Shown: positions 40,936 to 54,286, numbered from the stretch's first letter. The stretch: DNA of 64,000 nt from Pseudomonas putida (GCF_030159595.1 NZ_BSKJ01000002.1:1-64000); one strand, 5' to 3'. The notes: generated by a model not told the origin, from the sequence alone. Made by a program: numbers and translations.

Positions 40936-41043
40936 GGTTTCCTACCTTTTTCAGTGGCTCTTGGGGGAACTGGTTTCTTGCGAATTCTTGGGCAGAACGG
41001 GGAATCGGCCCCATTGACCGTCCAGATACAACACGAGGCTGGG

Positions 41044-41085
41044 AGCCTGGCTGAAGAGCGGAAAACCGCTCAACTTCACCAGGCT
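41044..41085 (-). promoter_or_regulatory. Long stem-loop in the rpsO-pnp interval
   Basis: On the minus strand AGCCTGG-TGAAG-TTGAGCGG pairs with CCGCT-CTTCAG-CCAGGCT around a TTTT loop, about 17 paired bases with one bulge and a small internal loop. It lies about 110 bases before pnp. In E. coli RNase III cuts such a pnp leader stem and PNPase then lowers its own mRNA. The same role is inferred. Confidence 0.6.
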
Positions 41086-41185
41086 GCCAACCTCGGAGAT
41101 ACGCATGGCGTGCCCATAGACAACGCTGCCAGGCAGCGCTGCCAATGCATGAGACACGCCATGCACACCACTGACCAGGCCGCTA

Positions 41186-41455
41186 TTAGCGACGCAGGCC
41201 CAGGCGACCGATCAGGGCGCTGTAACGAGTGGTGTCTTTGCCCTTCAGGTAGTCCAGCAGCTTACGACGCTGGTTAACCATACGGATCAGGCCACGACGC
41301 GAGTGGTGGTCTTTACCGTTGGCCTTGAAGTGGCCTTGCAGCTTGTTGATGTTCGCGGTCAGCAGAGCAACCTGAACTTCCGGGCTACCAGTGTCGCCAG
41401 CGGCTTGCTGGAAGTCGGTAACGATTTGAGCTTTTTCTTCAACGCTGAGGGCCAT
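41186..41455 (-). CDS. rpsO: 30S ribosomal protein S15
   Basis: S15 binds the central domain of 16S rRNA and forms an inter-subunit bridge. The 89-residue protein is of standard length, with [13 protein letters not shown] and [19 protein letters not shown]. The start at 41455 (MALSVEEK) has GGAGA upstream; a longer frame beginning at 41509 runs through the leader. It lies between truB and pnp. A GGATCCCGC/GCGGGGTCC-like hairpin just before the ribosome site may serve S15 autoregulation, which is known in E. coli. Confidence 0.97.
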   Translation of the reverse strand: MALSVEEKAQIVTDFQQAAGDTGSPEVQVALLTANINKLQGHFKANGKDHHSRRGLIRMVNQRRKLLDYLKGKDTTRYSALIGRLGLRR

Positions 41456-41602
41456 TTGGCTTCTCCTGATAACGGATCCCGCAAGCGGGGTCCAATAGGC
41501 CAGGGACAAATCCCTGTATTAATAAGAAAGGTGTGACCGTGCCTACTGACAGCCACCCTTGGTTCCGTAGGGCTCGGCCAAAGCCTCACCCCGCGGTTTC
41601 GG

Positions 41603-42520
41603 TCATTCCGACCGAATCAGCCGACGTGGCGCAATGCGCCCGTCTTCGCTCACTTCACCGATACCGATGAAGCGCGCATTATGATCCTGTACCCGAACCA
41701 TGCCAAATTGTGGCGCGTCCGGAGCGCGTACCGCCTGCCCATGCAGCCAGTAGAATGCGCTATGTTCGGACAGGCAAACCATCGGCCAGTCCTGCAGACC
41801 GCTGTCCGACGGCATCAGGAAGCGGTCGAGCGCTTCGTTGCCACCTTCGGCATGGGCCTGTTCGAGTTCCTCGAGGGTGACCGTTTGTGCCAACGCGAAG
41901 GGCCCGGCCTGGGTCCTGCGCAGCTCGGCAACATAGGCGCCACAGCCAAGGGCCTCGCCGATATCCTCCACCAGGGTACGGATATAGGTGCCTTTACTGC
42001 ATCCTACGGTCAACCGTGCACGGGTGCCTTCGCACTCCAGCAACTCCAAGCGGTTAATAGTAACAGAACGCGCCTCACGCTCCACTACCTCTCCTGCACG
42101 AGCCAGTTTGTACAGCGGCTGGCCGTCACGCTTGAGCGCCGAGTACATCGGCGGTATCTGGCTGATCGGTCCACGAAAACGTGGCAACAGCGCCTCGATG
42201 TCGGCGCGACCAACGGTCACGTCGCGGGTCTGCAGCACCTCACCCTCGGCATCGCCGGTGTTGGTAGTCTGCCCCATCTGCATGACGGTTTCGTAGCCCT
42301 TGTCGGAATCGAGCAAGTACTGCGAAAACTTGGTTGCTTCACCAAAGCACAGCGGCAGCACGCCGGTTGCCAGCGGGTCGAGGCTACCTGTATGGCCGGC
42401 CTTTTCCGCGTTGAGCAGCCAGCGCACCTTTTGCAGGGCCGCGTTGGAGGTGAAGCCCAACGGCTTGTCGAGCAGAATGATGCCGCTGACATTGCGGCGG
42501 ATACGTTTGACCTGGGCCAC
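41603..42520 (-). CDS. truB: tRNA pseudouridine(55) synthase
   Basis: TruB makes pseudouridine 55 in the T loop of tRNAs and helps tRNA folding. The 305-residue protein has the catalytic Asp48 in [15 protein letters not shown], the [16 protein letters not shown] segment and a C-terminal PUA-like region. It starts three bases after the rbfA stop and belongs to the rimP-nusA-infB-rbfA-truB group. Confidence 0.97.
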   Translation of the reverse strand: MAQVKRIRRNVSGIILLDKPLGFTSNAALQKVRWLLNAEKAGHTGSLDPLATGVLPLCFGEATKFSQYLLDSDKGYETVMQMGQTTNTGDAEGEVLQTRDVTVGRADIEALLPRFRGPISQIPPMYSALKRDGQPLYKLARAGEVVEREARSVTINRLELLECEGTRARLTVGCSKGTYIRTLVEDIGEALGCGAYVAELRRTQAGPFALAQTVTLEELEQAHAEGGNEALDRFLMPSDSGLQDWPMVCLSEHSAFYWLHGQAVRAPDAPQFGMVRVQDHNARFIGIGEVSEDGRIAPRRLIRSE

Positions 42521-42523
42521 CGC

Positions 42524-42922
42524 TTACTCCTTGGTGTCCGACTCGTCGGTATCCTTGTGCAGGCGGTCTTCAGCCACTGCACGCTCGATCAGCGCCGACA
42601 GGTGCACACCACGGCTGACACTTTCATCGAAGTGGAAGTGCAGCTGCGGCACGCTGCGCAGTTGCATCGAGCGGCCCAGGTGCAAACGCAGGAAGCTGGC
42701 AGCGCTGTTCAGTGCTTTGAGCGACTGCTGCACGGCATCCGGGGTTTCCTCGCCCATGACGGTGATGAACACCTTGGCATGGCCGAGGTCACGGCTGACG
42801 TCCACGGCGGTGATGGTCACCAGGCCGACACGGGGGTCCTTGACTTCGCGACGGATCAGTTCGGCCAGCTCGCGCTGCATCTGATCGCCAATACGTTGGG
42901 TACGGCTATATTCTTTGGCCAT
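42524..42922 (-). CDS. rbfA: 30S ribosome-binding factor A
   Basis: RbfA binds the 30S subunit during late 16S rRNA 5'-end processing and cold adaptation. The 132-residue protein has the KH-like fold stretch ([35 protein letters not shown]). It lies between infB and truB. Two strong hairpins lie in the 116-base gap behind infB. Confidence 0.96.
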   Translation of the reverse strand: MAKEYSRTQRIGDQMQRELAELIRREVKDPRVGLVTITAVDVSRDLGHAKVFITVMGEETPDAVQQSLKALNSAASFLRLHLGRSMQLRSVPQLHFHFDESVSRGVHLSALIERAVAEDRLHKDTDESDTKE

Positions 42923-42951
42923 TCTTGCTACCTGTAACTTAAAGCGGCAAA

Positions 42952-43030
42952 CGCCCGGTCAGACGAATGCCTGACCGGGCGCTACCTGAAGAGGTGCCGC
43001 AAACCACCCTGTAGCGGGGATTTGCGGCTT
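42952..43030 (-). terminator. Two hairpins between infB and rbfA, possible partial terminators
   Basis: A perfect 11-base stem CGCCCGGTCAG/CTGACCGGGCG (42952-42981) and a second stem GCCGCAAA/TTTGCGGC (about 42998-43030) lie in the gap. On the minus strand only GTTTGCCGCTTT follows the first, so termination would be partial. RNase processing is an alternative role. Confidence 0.55.
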
Positions 43031-43038
43031 GCTCACCC

Positions 43039-45567
43039 TTAGAGGGTACGAGCCACCTGGACTTTCTCGAAGACCTCGATCTTGTCGCCGACCTTGACGT
43101 CGTTGTAGCTCTTGACGCCAATACCGCACTCCATGCCGTTACGCACTTCGGCGGCGTCGTCCTTGAAGCGACGCAGCGATTCCAGTTCGCCTTCGAAGAT
43201 AACCACGTCTTCGCGCAGTACGCGGATCGGACGGTTACGGTACACGGTACCCTCGATGACCATACAGCCAGCGATGGCGCCGAACTTCGGCGAACGGAAC
43301 ACGTCACGCACTTCGGCGACACCCAGGATGTTCTCGCGAACATCGCTGCCGAGCATGCCGGTCAGGGCCTTCTTGACGTCTTCGATGATGTCGTAGATCA
43401 CGTTGTAGTAACGCATATCCAGACCTTCCTGCTCGACGATCTTGCGCGCGCCGGCATCGGCACGCACGTTGAAGCCGAACAGTACTGCATTCGAAGCCAG
43501 CGCCAGGTTGGCGTCGCTTTCGGTGATACCACCCACGCCGCCACCGATCACGCGCACCTGGACTTCATCGTTGCCCAGGCTGCCGAGCGAGCCGTTCAAC
43601 GCTTCCAGGGAACCCCGTACATCGGTCTTGAGGACGATGTTGAGGGTCTTCTTCTCTTCCTGACCCATGGTCTCGAAGATGTTTTCCAGCTTGCCGGCGT
43701 GAGCACGGGCCAGCTTGACCTCGCGGTACTTGCCTTGACGGAACAGGGCAACTTCGCGGGCCTTCTTCTCGTCGGCCACCACGGACAGCTCGTCACCGGC
43801 TTCCGGGGTACCGTCCAGGCCGAGGATCTCGACCGGGATCGACGGGCCAGCTTCCTTCACAGGCTTGCCGTTCTCGTCGAGCATGGCACGCACGCGGCCA
43901 TAGTTGGAACCGCACAGGACCATGTCGCCCTGACGCAGGGTACCGTCCTGAACCAGGATGGTCGCCACCGGGCCACGGCCCTTGTCCAGGCGCGATTCGA
44001 CGACCACGCCACGACCTGGAGCGGTCGGGGTAGCGGTCAGTTCGAGAATCTCGGCCTGCAGCAGGACAGCTTCGAGCAGTTCGTCGACACCAGTACCCAT
44101 CTTCGCCGAAACCTTGACGAACGGCGTGTCACCACCCCAGTCCTCGGAAGTAACGCCTTCGACGGCCAGCTCGTTACGGATGCGATCGAGGTCGGCACCC
44201 GGCTTGTCGATCTTGTTCACTGCAACGACCAGCGGAACGCCAGCAGCCTTGGCATGCTGAACGGCTTCGCGGGTTTGCGGCATCACGCCGTCGTCCGCCG
44301 CCACCACCAGGATGACGATGTCGGTCGCCTTGGCACCACGGGCACGCATCTGGGTGAACGCAGCGTGGCCTGGGGTATCGAGGAAGGTGACCATGCCGCG
44401 GTCGGTTTCCACATGGTAGGCGCCGATGTGCTGGGTGATACCACCGGCTTCGCCAGCAGCAACCTTGGCACGACGGATGTAGTCGAGCAGCGAGGTCTTG
44501 CCATGGTCAACGTGACCCATGACGGTAACCACCGGCGCACGCGACTCGGTCTGGCCTTCGAATTTCAGCGATTCGGCCAGGGAGTCTTCCAGGGCGGTGT
44601 CGCTGACCAGGGTGACCTTGTGGCCCAGCTCTTCTGCGATCAGTTGAGCGGTTTCCTGGTCGAGCACCTGGTTGATGGTAACCGGGGTGCCCATCTTGAA
44701 CATGAACTTGACGACTTCAGCGCCCTTGACGGACATCTGGTTGGCCAGTTCAGAAACCGTGATGGTCTCGCCGATGGTCACGTCACGGATGACGGGGCCG
44801 GTCGGGTTCTGGAAGCCGTGCTGGTTACGCTTCTTCAGCTTGCTCTTGCCACCACGACCACGACGAGCGCCATCGCTCTCTTCGTCGGTGGTGCGCGGAG
44901 CGGCACGTGGAGTCGGCGCCTTTTCCTTCTCCTTGACCTTGACCTTGATCGACACACGCGGAGCCTCGCCACGACGACGGTCGTCATCGCGAGTGCGGCT
45001 TTCGTTGCGACGGGTCTCGTCCTTCTTGCGCTCGGCAGCACGGGCGGCGGCGTCTTCGGACGCCGGGGCGTCGGCGACTACCGGGGCCGGGGCAGCGGCT
45101 GGTGCCGGCTCTGGCTTGGCGGCAGGCGCTGGGGCGGCTGCAGGCGCTTCGGCGGCCTGACGGCGAGCCTGATCTTCGTTGCGCTGGCGAACTTCGGCGT
45201 CAACCTTGTCGCGAGCGGCGTTTTCAGCCGCGCGGCGCTCGTCCTGTTCACGCTTCTGCTCAGCCTGGATCTCCTCCGGGCTGCGCTGCACGAATACTTT
45301 CTTCTTGCGTACTTCTACGCTGATGCTTTTGCTACCGGCGACACGCAGGGTGCTGGTGGTTTTGCGCTGCAAGGTAATCTTGCGCGGCTCTTCCGCCTTG
45401 CTCTTGTGGCTGCTCTTCAAATGAGTCAGCAGGGTCTGCTTCTCATTGTCGGTCACTACCTGACCGGCGTCGGTGTGCGGCAGACCTGCCTCACGCATCT
45501 GCTGCAGCAGGCGCTCTACCGGTGCCTCGACCTCTTGGGCCAGTTCTTTCACCGTGACTTGCGTCAT
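43039..45567 (-). CDS. infB: Translation initiation factor IF-2
   Basis: IF-2 is the GTPase that brings fMet-tRNA to the 30S subunit and promotes subunit joining. The 842-residue protein has IF2_N motifs at the start, a long Ala/Lys/Arg/Glu-rich linker (about 60-260), a G domain with GHVDHGKT (about 349-356), DTPGHAAF and NKID, and C-terminal beta-barrel domains for fMet-tRNA. It follows nusA by 27 bases. The initiator tRNA it binds is encoded upstream in the same cluster. Confidence 0.97.
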   Translation of the reverse strand: MTQVTVKELAQEVEAPVERLLQQMREAGLPHTDAGQVVTDNEKQTLLTHLKSSHKSKAEEPRKITLQRKTTSTLRVAGSKSISVEVRKKKVFVQRSPEEIQAEQKREQDERRAAENAARDKVDAEVRQRNEDQARRQAAEAPAAAPAPAAKPEPAPAAAPAPVVADAPASEDAAARAAERKKDETRRNESRTRDDDRRRGEAPRVSIKVKVKEKEKAPTPRAAPRTTDEESDGARRGRGGKSKLKKRNQHGFQNPTGPVIRDVTIGETITVSELANQMSVKGAEVVKFMFKMGTPVTINQVLDQETAQLIAEELGHKVTLVSDTALEDSLAESLKFEGQTESRAPVVTVMGHVDHGKTSLLDYIRRAKVAAGEAGGITQHIGAYHVETDRGMVTFLDTPGHAAFTQMRARGAKATDIVILVVAADDGVMPQTREAVQHAKAAGVPLVVAVNKIDKPGADLDRIRNELAVEGVTSEDWGGDTPFVKVSAKMGTGVDELLEAVLLQAEILELTATPTAPGRGVVVESRLDKGRGPVATILVQDGTLRQGDMVLCGSNYGRVRAMLDENGKPVKEAGPSIPVEILGLDGTPEAGDELSVVADEKKAREVALFRQGKYREVKLARAHAGKLENIFETMGQEEKKTLNIVLKTDVRGSLEALNGSLGSLGNDEVQVRVIGGGVGGITESDANLALASNAVLFGFNVRADAGARKIVEQEGLDMRYYNVIYDIIEDVKKALTGMLGSDVRENILGVAEVRDVFRSPKFGAIAGCMVIEGTVYRNRPIRVLREDVVIFEGELESLRRFKDDAAEVRNGMECGIGVKSYNDVKVGDKIEVFEKVQVARTL

Positions 45568-45594
45568 GCACTTCTCTCCTCAGGCCGCGCCTAA

Positions 45595-47076
45595 TTACTC
45601 GAACCAATGGGCTCGGGCGGCCATGATCAACTTGCCGGCACGCTCTTCGTCGATGCCGTCGATGTCGAGCAGATCGTCGATCGACTGCTCGGCCAGGTCT
45701 TCGCGGTTAACCACGCCGCGCACCGCCAGTTCAGCCGCCAGGTCCTTGTCCATGCCCTCAAGGGAGAGCAGGTCTTCGGCCGGGTGGGCGTCTGCCAGTT
45801 TTTCTTCGGTAGCGATGGCCTTGGTCAACAAACGGTCCTTGGCTCGAGCGCGGAGCTCATTGACGATATCTTCGTCAAAGCCATCGATGTTGAGCATTTC
45901 TTCCAACGGTACGTAGGCAATTTCTTCGAGGCTGGTGAAGCCTTCGTCGACCAGCACTTGGGCCAGCTCCTCGTCGACTTCCAGTTCATCGATGAAATTG
46001 CGCAGGATGTCACCGGTTTCGGCCTGTTGCTTGGCCTGGATGTCCTTCTCGGTCATCACGTTCAGGGTCCAGCCGGTCAACTGACTGGCCAGGCGAACGT
46101 TCTGACCGCCACGGCCAATGGCCTGGGCCAGGTTGTCCTCGGCGACGGCGATGTCCATGGCATGGGCATCTTCATCAACGATGATCGCCGCGACTTCAGC
46201 CGGCGACATGGCGTTGATGACGAACTGCGCCGGGTTATCGTCCCACAGGACGATATCCACACGCTCACCACCCAACTCCCCGGATACAGCTTGGACGCGC
46301 GAACCACGCATGCCGATACAGGCGCCTTGCGGGTCGATGCGCTTGTCCTTGGAGCGGACGGCGATCTTGGCTCGCGAACCCGGATCACGGGAGGCAGCCA
46401 TGACTTCGATGAGGCCCTCGGCAATTTCCGGCACTTCAATGCGGAAAAGCTCGATCAGCATCTGCGGCGCGGTGCGCGACAGGATCAGCTGTGGGCCACG
46501 GTTTTCAGTGCGAATTTCCTTGAGCAGCGCACGCAGGCGCACGCCAACACGGAAGGTTTCGCGTGGAATGATGTCTTCGCGGGCCAGCAGGGCCTCGGCG
46601 TTGTTGCCCAGATCAACGATGACGTTGTCGCGGGTAACCTTCTTGACGGTACCGGAGATGATCTCGCCAACGCGTTCACGGTAGGCATCGACCACCTGGG
46701 CGCGCTCGGCCTCACGGACCTTCTGCACGATGACCTGCTTGGCGGTCTGGGCGGCGATACGACCGAATTCGATGGACTCGATCTTCTCTTCGATCACGTC
46801 ACCTACCTTGGCTTCAGGGTGGGTGTCCTTGATCTTGTCCAACCAGGTCTCGATCGCCGGATCATCAAGATCGGCTTCATCGACCACAGTCCAGCGACGG
46901 AAAGTCTCGTAGCTACCGGTGTGGCGGTTGATTTCCACACGCAGGTCGACTTCATCTTCAAAACGTTTTTTGGTTGCAGTGGCCAAGGCCACTTCCAGCG
47001 CTTCGAAAATGACGCCTGGCGGTACACCTTTTTCGTTGGATACCGATTCAACAACCAGCAGTACTTCTTTGCTCAT
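45595..47076 (-). CDS. nusA: Transcription termination/antitermination protein NusA
   Basis: NusA binds RNA polymerase and modulates pausing, termination and rRNA antitermination. The 493-residue protein has an N-terminal polymerase-binding domain, an S1 domain, two KH domains ([37 protein letters not shown]), and two C-terminal acidic repeats ([41 protein letters not shown]). I chose ATG 47076 (MSKEVLLV) with GAGG upstream; the frame extends seven codons further without support. Confidence 0.97.
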   Translation of the reverse strand: MSKEVLLVVESVSNEKGVPPGVIFEALEVALATATKKRFEDEVDLRVEINRHTGSYETFRRWTVVDEADLDDPAIETWLDKIKDTHPEAKVGDVIEEKIESIEFGRIAAQTAKQVIVQKVREAERAQVVDAYRERVGEIISGTVKKVTRDNVIVDLGNNAEALLAREDIIPRETFRVGVRLRALLKEIRTENRGPQLILSRTAPQMLIELFRIEVPEIAEGLIEVMAASRDPGSRAKIAVRSKDKRIDPQGACIGMRGSRVQAVSGELGGERVDIVLWDDNPAQFVINAMSPAEVAAIIVDEDAHAMDIAVAEDNLAQAIGRGGQNVRLASQLTGWTLNVMTEKDIQAKQQAETGDILRNFIDELEVDEELAQVLVDEGFTSLEEIAYVPLEEMLNIDGFDEDIVNELRARAKDRLLTKAIATEEKLADAHPAEDLLSLEGMDKDLAAELAVRGVVNREDLAEQSIDDLLDIDGIDEERAGKLIMAARAHWFE

Positions 47077-47135
47077 CGTACGCCTCGCCTTGCGCAAGCC
47101 ATTGGGCCCGGATAGTCCGCCGGGCCCGGCACGTC

Positions 47136-47594
47136 TCAGTCAAAACTGGGAATAATATTGGCCTTGTCGATCGAGTCGATCGGCAACAGGAACTCCTGAT
47201 TGTCCACCTGGACCACCACATCCTGCTCCTCCACACCGCGGAGAAGGCCCTGGAAGTTACGACGACCCTCGAAGGGTGAGCGCAGCTTGATCTTCACTTG
47301 TTCGCCGGCATGCGAGGCAAACTGTTCCAGAGTGAACAGTGGGCGATCCATGCCTGGAGAAGACACCTCGAGGGTGTACTCACTGCTGATTGGATCTTCC
47401 ACATCCAGGATTGCGCTGGCCTGACGGCTGACCGCTTCGCAGTCTTCCACCAGGATGCCGCCTTCCTTGTCGATGTAGATGCGCAGTACCGAATGCTTAC
47501 CCTGGGAAACGTATTCGATCCCCCAGCACTGATAGCCCAGACCCTCGACAACCGGGGCCAACAAGGCCTGCAACTGTTCTAGCTTGCTCGACAC
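47136..47594 (-). CDS. rimP: Ribosome maturation factor RimP
   Basis: RimP assists early 30S assembly. The 152-residue protein has the N-terminal alpha/beta domain ([23 protein letters not shown]...DCEAVSRQ) and the C-terminal SH3-like part. The GTG at 47594 has GAGGGGG five bases upstream and gives the typical N-terminus MSSKLEQL; an ATG six codons before (MHEGVQ) overlaps the ribosome site. First protein gene of the rimP-nusA-infB group, behind an attenuator-like hairpin. Confidence 0.95.
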   Translation of the reverse strand: MSSKLEQLQALLAPVVEGLGYQCWGIEYVSQGKHSVLRIYIDKEGGILVEDCEAVSRQASAILDVEDPISSEYTLEVSSPGMDRPLFTLEQFASHAGEQVKIKLRSPFEGRRNFQGLLRGVEEQDVVVQVDNQEFLLPIDSIDKANIIPSFD

Positions 47595-47621
47595 CTGAAC
47601 CCCCTCGTGCATGCTGTGCAA

Positions 47622-47645
47622 ATAAAAAATGGGCGAAGCGCCCAT
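47622..47645 (-). terminator. Intrinsic terminator/attenuator between tRNA-fMet and rimP
   Basis: ATGGGCG/CGCCCAT is a perfect 7-base stem followed on the minus strand by TTTTTTATTT. It lies about 30 bases upstream of rimP, inside what would be the leader of the rimP-nusA-infB mRNA. It could limit read-through and give feedback by NusA, as known for the E. coli metY-nusA leader. Confidence 0.8.
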
Positions 47646-47691
47646 CCCTGAAAGCGCCGTAGGACAACGACGCCGAATACTGTTCGGTTAG

Positions 47692-47714
47692 CAAAAAGCC
47701 CCTGAAAAGGGGCT
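47692..47714 (-). terminator. Intrinsic terminator after tRNA-fMet
   Basis: AGCCCC/GGGGCT with a 6-base A-rich loop is followed on the minus strand by five T. It begins 11 bases after the 3' end of the tRNA and is the first of two terminators before rimP. Confidence 0.82.
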
Positions 47715-47724
47715 CCGCTGAAGC

Positions 47725-47801
<77 letters not shown>

Positions 47802-47870
47802 ACAAAGCTGGGGCGAAAGTATAAGACCGAACCCCATTGAGGGTCAAATCCGAACCTTCACCTGCAAGAA

Positions 47871-47888
47871 AGCCCGCTAAAGCGGGCT
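47871..47888 (-). terminator. Hairpin between tRNA-Leu and tRNA-fMet
   Basis: AGCCCGC/GCGGGCT with a 4-base loop is followed on the minus strand by TTTCTTGC. It lies about 14 bases after the 3' end of tRNA-Leu. It may stop part of the transcription or serve as an RNase site for tRNA release. Confidence 0.65.
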
Positions 47889-47901
47889 CTCAAGCTTCAA
47901 T

Positions 47902-47987
47902 TGGTACCGAGAAGGGGACTCGAACCCCTACACCCTATGGGCACAACCACCTCAAGGTTGCGTGTCTACCAATTCCACCACCTCGGC
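47902..47987 (-). tRNA. tRNA-Leu (GAG)
   Basis: The 86-base tRNA on the minus strand begins GCCGAGG and ends CTCGGTACCA with CCA encoded. It has the long variable arm of class II tRNAs (GTGCCCATAGGGTGT). The anticodon in CTTGAGG is GAG, reading CUC and CUU leucine codons. It lies 21 bases beyond the secG stop, so it may be co-transcribed with secG. Confidence 0.97.
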
Positions 47988-48008
47988 AATACTACTACTT
48001 GAAACCCG

Positions 48009-48407
48009 TTACTTCTGCTCTTGTGCCGGAGGAGGTACATCACCCGTGTTAGTGGTGGTTTCACTCTTCTGCTGCTGGAGCACCGGTACATCATCATTAA
48101 CTGCCGGCTTTTGCTGCTCTTTCACTTCTAGCACTGCTGGATCTGGAAGACCTGCTTGGCTAAGCTGGTGAGCTTGTTGCTTCGCGAAGTATCCTAACCC
48201 AAGTGCTGTCAAAAAGAAAGTGGCAGCGAGTATAGCAGTAAATTTACTTAGGAACGTTGCAGAGCCCTGGCTTCCGAACACGGTGTTTGAGGCCCCCGCG
48301 CCGAAAGATGCACCTGCTTCAGCACCTTTACCCTGTTGCAACAGAACCAGCACTACTAGCGACAGCGCTGCCAACAGATGAAAAACAACGATGACTGTTT
48401 CCAGCAT
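48009..48407 (-). CDS. secG: Preprotein translocase subunit SecG
   Basis: SecG is the small membrane subunit of the SecYEG channel. The 132-residue protein has two membrane segments ([19 protein letters not shown] and [19 protein letters not shown]) linked by the conserved [21 protein letters not shown] loop. The Gln/Pro/Glu-rich tail of about 50 residues is longer than in E. coli. The ATG at 48407 has AGGAAAC upstream. It lies five bases after the tpiA stop, and tRNA-Leu follows. Confidence 0.95.
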   Translation of the reverse strand: MLETVIVVFHLLAALSLVVLVLLQQGKGAEAGASFGAGASNTVFGSQGSATFLSKFTAILAATFFLTALGLGYFAKQQAHQLSQAGLPDPAVLEVKEQQKPAVNDDVPVLQQQKSETTTNTGDVPPPAQEQK

Positions 48408-48411
48408 TTGT

Positions 48412-49167
48412 TCAGTTTCCTGCGGCGCGACAAATTGCACCGAATTCGTCTGCGTTCAGGGAAGCCCCACCAATGAGCCCCCCATCGATATCCGGCATGC
48501 CGAACAGTTCGGCCGCATTGGCCGCCTTCACGCTGCCGCCGTAGAGCAACTGCACCTTCGCAGCTACTTCAGCATCTTCTGCCGCCAGCTGGCCGCGGAT
48601 GGCGGCGTGCACATCCTGGGCCTGCTGTGGCGTGGCCGTTAGGCCGGTGCCGATGGCCCATACAGGCTCATAGGCAATTATTGCATTGGCAAAAGCCTTA
48701 ACACCGAATGCTTCGATGATACTGCTTAGTTGACGCCCGACAACTTCAAGCGTCTTGCCAGCCTCGCGCTCTTCAAGGGTTTCCCCGATACAAAGCACTG
48801 GCTTCAAACCTTTGGCCTGCGCTGCTGCAAACTTGCGATTGAGCACTTCGTCGGTTTCACCAATGATCTGGCGACGCTCCGAATGACCAATCAACACCAA
48901 CTTGCAACCCGCTTCAACCAGCTGCTCGGGAGCAACTTCCCCGGTCAGCGCACCCTGTTCGGGTTGTACAGCAGAATTCTGTGCGCCGACAGTAATTTCT
49001 TTACCTGCCAGGCCATCAACCACTTGATTGATGAACAAGGCTGGCGGAAATACCGCGACTTCCACTCCGCTCGGCAAGGCGAGATTACTCAAGCCTTCGG
49101 TCAGCTCAGCGACGCTAGCGCGGGTACCGTGCATCTTCCAGTTACCAGCTACCATAGGGCGACGCAT
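48412..49167 (-). CDS. tpiA: Triosephosphate isomerase
   Basis: TpiA interconverts dihydroxyacetone phosphate and glyceraldehyde-3-phosphate. The 251-residue protein has NWKMHG with the catalytic lysine, IGHSERR with the catalytic histidine and [11 protein letters not shown] with the catalytic glutamate, and GGSV near the end for phosphate binding. Standard length and complete active site. It lies between glmM and secG, as in other pseudomonads. Confidence 0.97.
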   Translation of the reverse strand: MRRPMVAGNWKMHGTRASVAELTEGLSNLALPSGVEVAVFPPALFINQVVDGLAGKEITVGAQNSAVQPEQGALTGEVAPEQLVEAGCKLVLIGHSERRQIIGETDEVLNRKFAAAQAKGLKPVLCIGETLEEREAGKTLEVVGRQLSSIIEAFGVKAFANAIIAYEPVWAIGTGLTATPQQAQDVHAAIRGQLAAEDAEVAAKVQLLYGGSVKAANAAELFGMPDIDGGLIGGASLNADEFGAICRAAGN

Positions 49168-49232
49168 GCTTTACCTCGTCGGTCAAAGTGGGCGCAGATC
49201 TTACCCAACCAGATCTGCGCTGGCAAGCGCCT

Positions 49233-50573
49233 TCAGACACAAACTTCGCCGACCAGTTTCGCCAGTGCCTCAGCATGGGCACGCACCTGGCTTTCGTCTT
49301 CACCTTCGACCATGACCCGCACCAACGGCTCGGTACCGGACTTGCGCAACAACACGCGGCCACGACCAGCCAGCGCTTCGGTAACCTTGGCACTGGCCTC
49401 TTTGACGGCTGGATGCTCCAGCGGGTCGACCTTGCTGGCACCAAAGCGCACATTGATCAGCACCTGCGGGCACTTGCGCAGCGCCTGGCGGGCCTGGGCC
49501 AGGGTTTCGCCACGACGTTTGAGCGCCATCAGCACCTGCAGCGCAGCAATGATCGCGTCGCCGGTGGTGGTGTGGTTGCAGCACACGACGTGACCGGAGT
49601 TTTCACCACCGACCAGCCACTCTCGCTCCAGCAGCTCAGCCATGACGTAACGGTCACCCACCTTGGCCCGCACGAACGGGACATCCAGGTCCTTCAGCGC
49701 CAGCTCCAGGCCCAGGTTGCTCATCAGCGTGCCTACCACCCCGCCTTGCAGCTTGCCACGATCCTGCAGGTCACGCGCAATGATGAACAACAGTTCGTCG
49801 CCGTCGACGATGGCACCGGTGTGGTCGACCATCAGCACGCGGTCGCCGTCACCGTCGAAGGCAATACCAAGGTCGGCATGGCCTACCAGCACGGCAGCCT
49901 GCAACGATTCGATGTGAGTCGAGCCGCAGCCTTCGTTGATGTTCAGGCCATCCGGCTGCGCATGCAGCACGGTCACGTCGGCACCCAGTTCACGGAACAC
50001 GCTTGGCGCGACCTTGTAAGTGGCACCGTGGGCACAATCGACCACCAGCTTGAGACCGTCGAAGCTGGTGCTGCTCGGCACGCTGCTCTTGCAGAACTCA
50101 ATGTAGCGGCCGGCAGCATCGTTGATGCGCGAAACCTTGCCCAGCTTGCCCGAGTCGACAACGGTCATCGGCTGATCGAGCAGCTCTTCGATCATCAGCT
50201 CGACTTCGTCCGGCAGCTTGGTGCCCTGGCCCGAGAAGAACTTGATGCCGTTGTCTTCGTGCGGGTTGTGCGAGGCACTGATGACAATGCCCGCCTGGGC
50301 ATGGAAGGTGCGCGTCAGGTAGGCGATAGCCGGCGTAGGCATTGGCCCCAGCAGCATGACGTCAGCACCCGCCGCGGCCAGACCAGCTTCGAGTGCGGAC
50401 TCGAACATGTAGCCGGAGATACGCGTGTCCTTGCCCACCAGCACACGGCAATGCCCTTGCTTGCGGAAAGCCATGCCTGCCGCCCAGCCAAGCTTCAGCA
50501 TGAAGTCCGGCGTGATCGGGAATTCGCCGACGCGGCCACGAATGCCGTCGGTACCAAAGTATTTTCTGCTCAT
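49233..50573 (-). CDS. glmM: Phosphoglucosamine mutase
   Basis: GlmM converts glucosamine-6-phosphate to glucosamine-1-phosphate for peptidoglycan and LPS precursors. The 446-residue protein has the active-site phosphoserine Ser101 in [15 protein letters not shown], the Mg loop DGDGDR, and the sugar loop GGENSGH. The start at 50573 ([13 protein letters not shown]) is chosen; upstream frame lacks support. It follows folP by 16 bases, the folP-glmM pair being widely conserved. Confidence 0.97.
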   Translation of the reverse strand: MSRKYFGTDGIRGRVGEFPITPDFMLKLGWAAGMAFRKQGHCRVLVGKDTRISGYMFESALEAGLAAAGADVMLLGPMPTPAIAYLTRTFHAQAGIVISASHNPHEDNGIKFFSGQGTKLPDEVELMIEELLDQPMTVVDSGKLGKVSRINDAAGRYIEFCKSSVPSSTSFDGLKLVVDCAHGATYKVAPSVFRELGADVTVLHAQPDGLNINEGCGSTHIESLQAAVLVGHADLGIAFDGDGDRVLMVDHTGAIVDGDELLFIIARDLQDRGKLQGGVVGTLMSNLGLELALKDLDVPFVRAKVGDRYVMAELLEREWLVGGENSGHVVCCNHTTTGDAIIAALQVLMALKRRGETLAQARQALRKCPQVLINVRFGASKVDPLEHPAVKEASAKVTEALAGRGRVLLRKSGTEPLVRVMVEGEDESQVRAHAEALAKLVGEVCV

Positions 50574-50589
50574 AGGGACTCCAATGTTC

Positions 50590-51441
50590 TTATTCGGCGT
50601 TTTGCACCGCAGCAATCATGCGTACCACATCGACAGTTTCAGCCACGTCATGGACACGAAGGATGCTCGCCCCCTTGGTCATGGCCAACGCCGCCAGCGC
50701 AAGGCTACCGTACAACCGCTCGCCGACCGGACGTTCCAGCGTCAGGCCGATCATGCTCTTTCGTGAAACACCCACCAGCAGTGGGCGCCCAAGGCGATAG
50801 AGCGCTTCCATGTGCTTGAACAGGCTCAGATTGTGCGCCAGTGTCTTGGCGAAACCAAAGCCTGGGTCAAGGATGATTCTGTTCGCATCGATGCCCGCCG
50901 CAGCACAGGCGGTCATCCGCTGCTCAAGATAACGCGTAACGTCAGCGGTCACATCATCGTAATGTGGATCGTCCTGCATGTTACCCGGCTCGCCGCGCAT
51001 GTGCATGAGGCACACCGGCAGGCCAGTATCCGCTGCAGCGTCCAGAGCGCCATCGCGTTCCAAGGCGCGCACGTCATTGATGAGCCCGGCACCGAGGCGG
51101 GCCGACTCACGCATGACAGCAGGTGTGGAGGTGTCGACCGAGATGACCACGTCGAGACGGCTGTTGATTGCCTCGACCATCGGCGCCACACGCTCCAGCT
51201 CCTCGGTCACCGATACCGCTCGGGCACCAGGGCGCGTGGACTCGCCACCGATGTCGATCAGCGTGGCGCCGGCGGTAACCATCGCTTCGGCGTGGCGCAG
51301 CGCCTCATCACGCTGACTGAAACGCCCGCCATCAGAGAAGGAATCAGGTGTGATATTGAGAATACCCATGACATGGGTACGCGACAAATCAAGAACCCGG
51401 TTGCCGCAAGGCAACCGGGTTGGGTACTGCACTGAGCTCAT
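50590..51441 (-). CDS. folP: Dihydropteroate synthase
   Basis: FolP condenses p-aminobenzoate with the pterin pyrophosphate made by FolK and is the sulfonamide target. The 283-residue TIM-barrel protein has [23 protein letters not shown] and DPGFGFAKT motifs at the substrate sites. It starts 8 bases after the ftsH stop. No resistance-type insertion is seen near the PABA loops. Confidence 0.96.
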   Translation of the reverse strand: MSSVQYPTRLPCGNRVLDLSRTHVMGILNITPDSFSDGGRFSQRDEALRHAEAMVTAGATLIDIGGESTRPGARAVSVTEELERVAPMVEAINSRLDVVISVDTSTPAVMRESARLGAGLINDVRALERDGALDAAADTGLPVCLMHMRGEPGNMQDDPHYDDVTADVTRYLEQRMTACAAAGIDANRIILDPGFGFAKTLAHNLSLFKHMEALYRLGRPLLVGVSRKSMIGLTLERPVGERLYGSLALAALAMTKGASILRVHDVAETVDVVRMIAAVQNAE

Positions 51442-51449
51442 AGATGCCC

Positions 51450-53354
<1,905 letters not shown>

Positions 53355-53557
53355 GTCGTTCAATTCGCTACCCTCTGAGGCCGGCGCACGACGCAGCCGT
53401 GCCTCGCATGATATTCATCGCCCTAACTTACTACATTACCTACGCAGCCGCAGGCACCGTCTGTAACCCTTTGTGAAAGCTAGACTACACGAAGTTCGGA
53501 CAATCCTGACGCAGTGGCCGATTGGAATTAACTATCGGCCAACGCGCTTCACGCCTT

Positions 53558-54184
53558 TCATGCCCCTTTGAAGCCCCTGCCCAACAGGTACTGCTCGCGG
53601 GAACGGTCTCGCGACGACGATGGCTTGCGCATCTGAACCTTGTCGAACTTGCTGCGCACGTCCTTCAGGTACACGTCAAAACCTTCGCCCTGGAAAATCT
53701 TGATCAGGAAGTCGCCGCCGGGCTTGAGCACGCGGGTCGCCAGATCGAGGGCCAGCTCGCAGAGGAACATGGCACGCGGTATGTCCACCGCAGGCGTACC
53801 ACTCATATTGGGGGCCATGTCGGAAATCACAAGGTCTACATGCGAATCACCGACCGCTTCGAGAATGCGCTGCAGCACTTCGTCGTGGGTGAAATCGCCC
53901 TGGATGAAGGTCACATCGGCGATCGAGTCCATTTCCAGAATGTCGGAAGCGATCAACCGGCCCTGGCCACCTATCAGACGACTGGTCACCTGCGACCAGC
54001 CACCCGGGGCCGCACCAAGGTCGATCACGCTCATGCCTGGACGGATCAGACGGTCCTTCTCCTGGATCTCCAGCAGCTTGTAGCTCGCACGCGAGCGGTA
54101 GCCATCCTTCTGCGCCTGCTTCACAAAAGGGTCGTTAAAATGCTCTCGCAGCCAGTTTGCGCTGCTTTTGGAACGTTGTACCAC
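53558..54184 (-). CDS. rlmE: 23S rRNA (uridine(2552)-2'-O)-methyltransferase
   Basis: RlmE (RrmJ/FtsJ) methylates U2552 in the A loop of 23S rRNA late in 50S assembly. The 208-residue protein has the SAM motif [14 protein letters not shown], the catalytic Lys in SYKLLEI, Asp in ISDMAPN and Lys in [11 protein letters not shown] start at 54184 with GAGG upstream. It precedes ftsH, as in E. coli, but with a 194-base gap. It is divergent from yhbY. Confidence 0.96.
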
Positions 54185-54286
54185 GGGGCACCTCGATGAT
54201 ATGCGTCGTGATTGACTGGGCGGAGCCGGTGGCCCTCGGGTAAAATGCCGGTCAATTTTACAGAATCAGACGGAAAGGGTCAGATT

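Noticed and set aside
40951..41166. A 71-codon frame on the minus strand between rpsO and pnp
   Set aside because: It lies over the pnp leader stem, has no good ribosome site and no recognisable domain. Leader RNA is the simpler explanation.
43699..45594. A 631-codon open frame on the plus strand opposite infB
   Set aside because: Antisense shadow of the IF-2 coding sequence; the Thr/Gly/Leu-rich translation has no domain.
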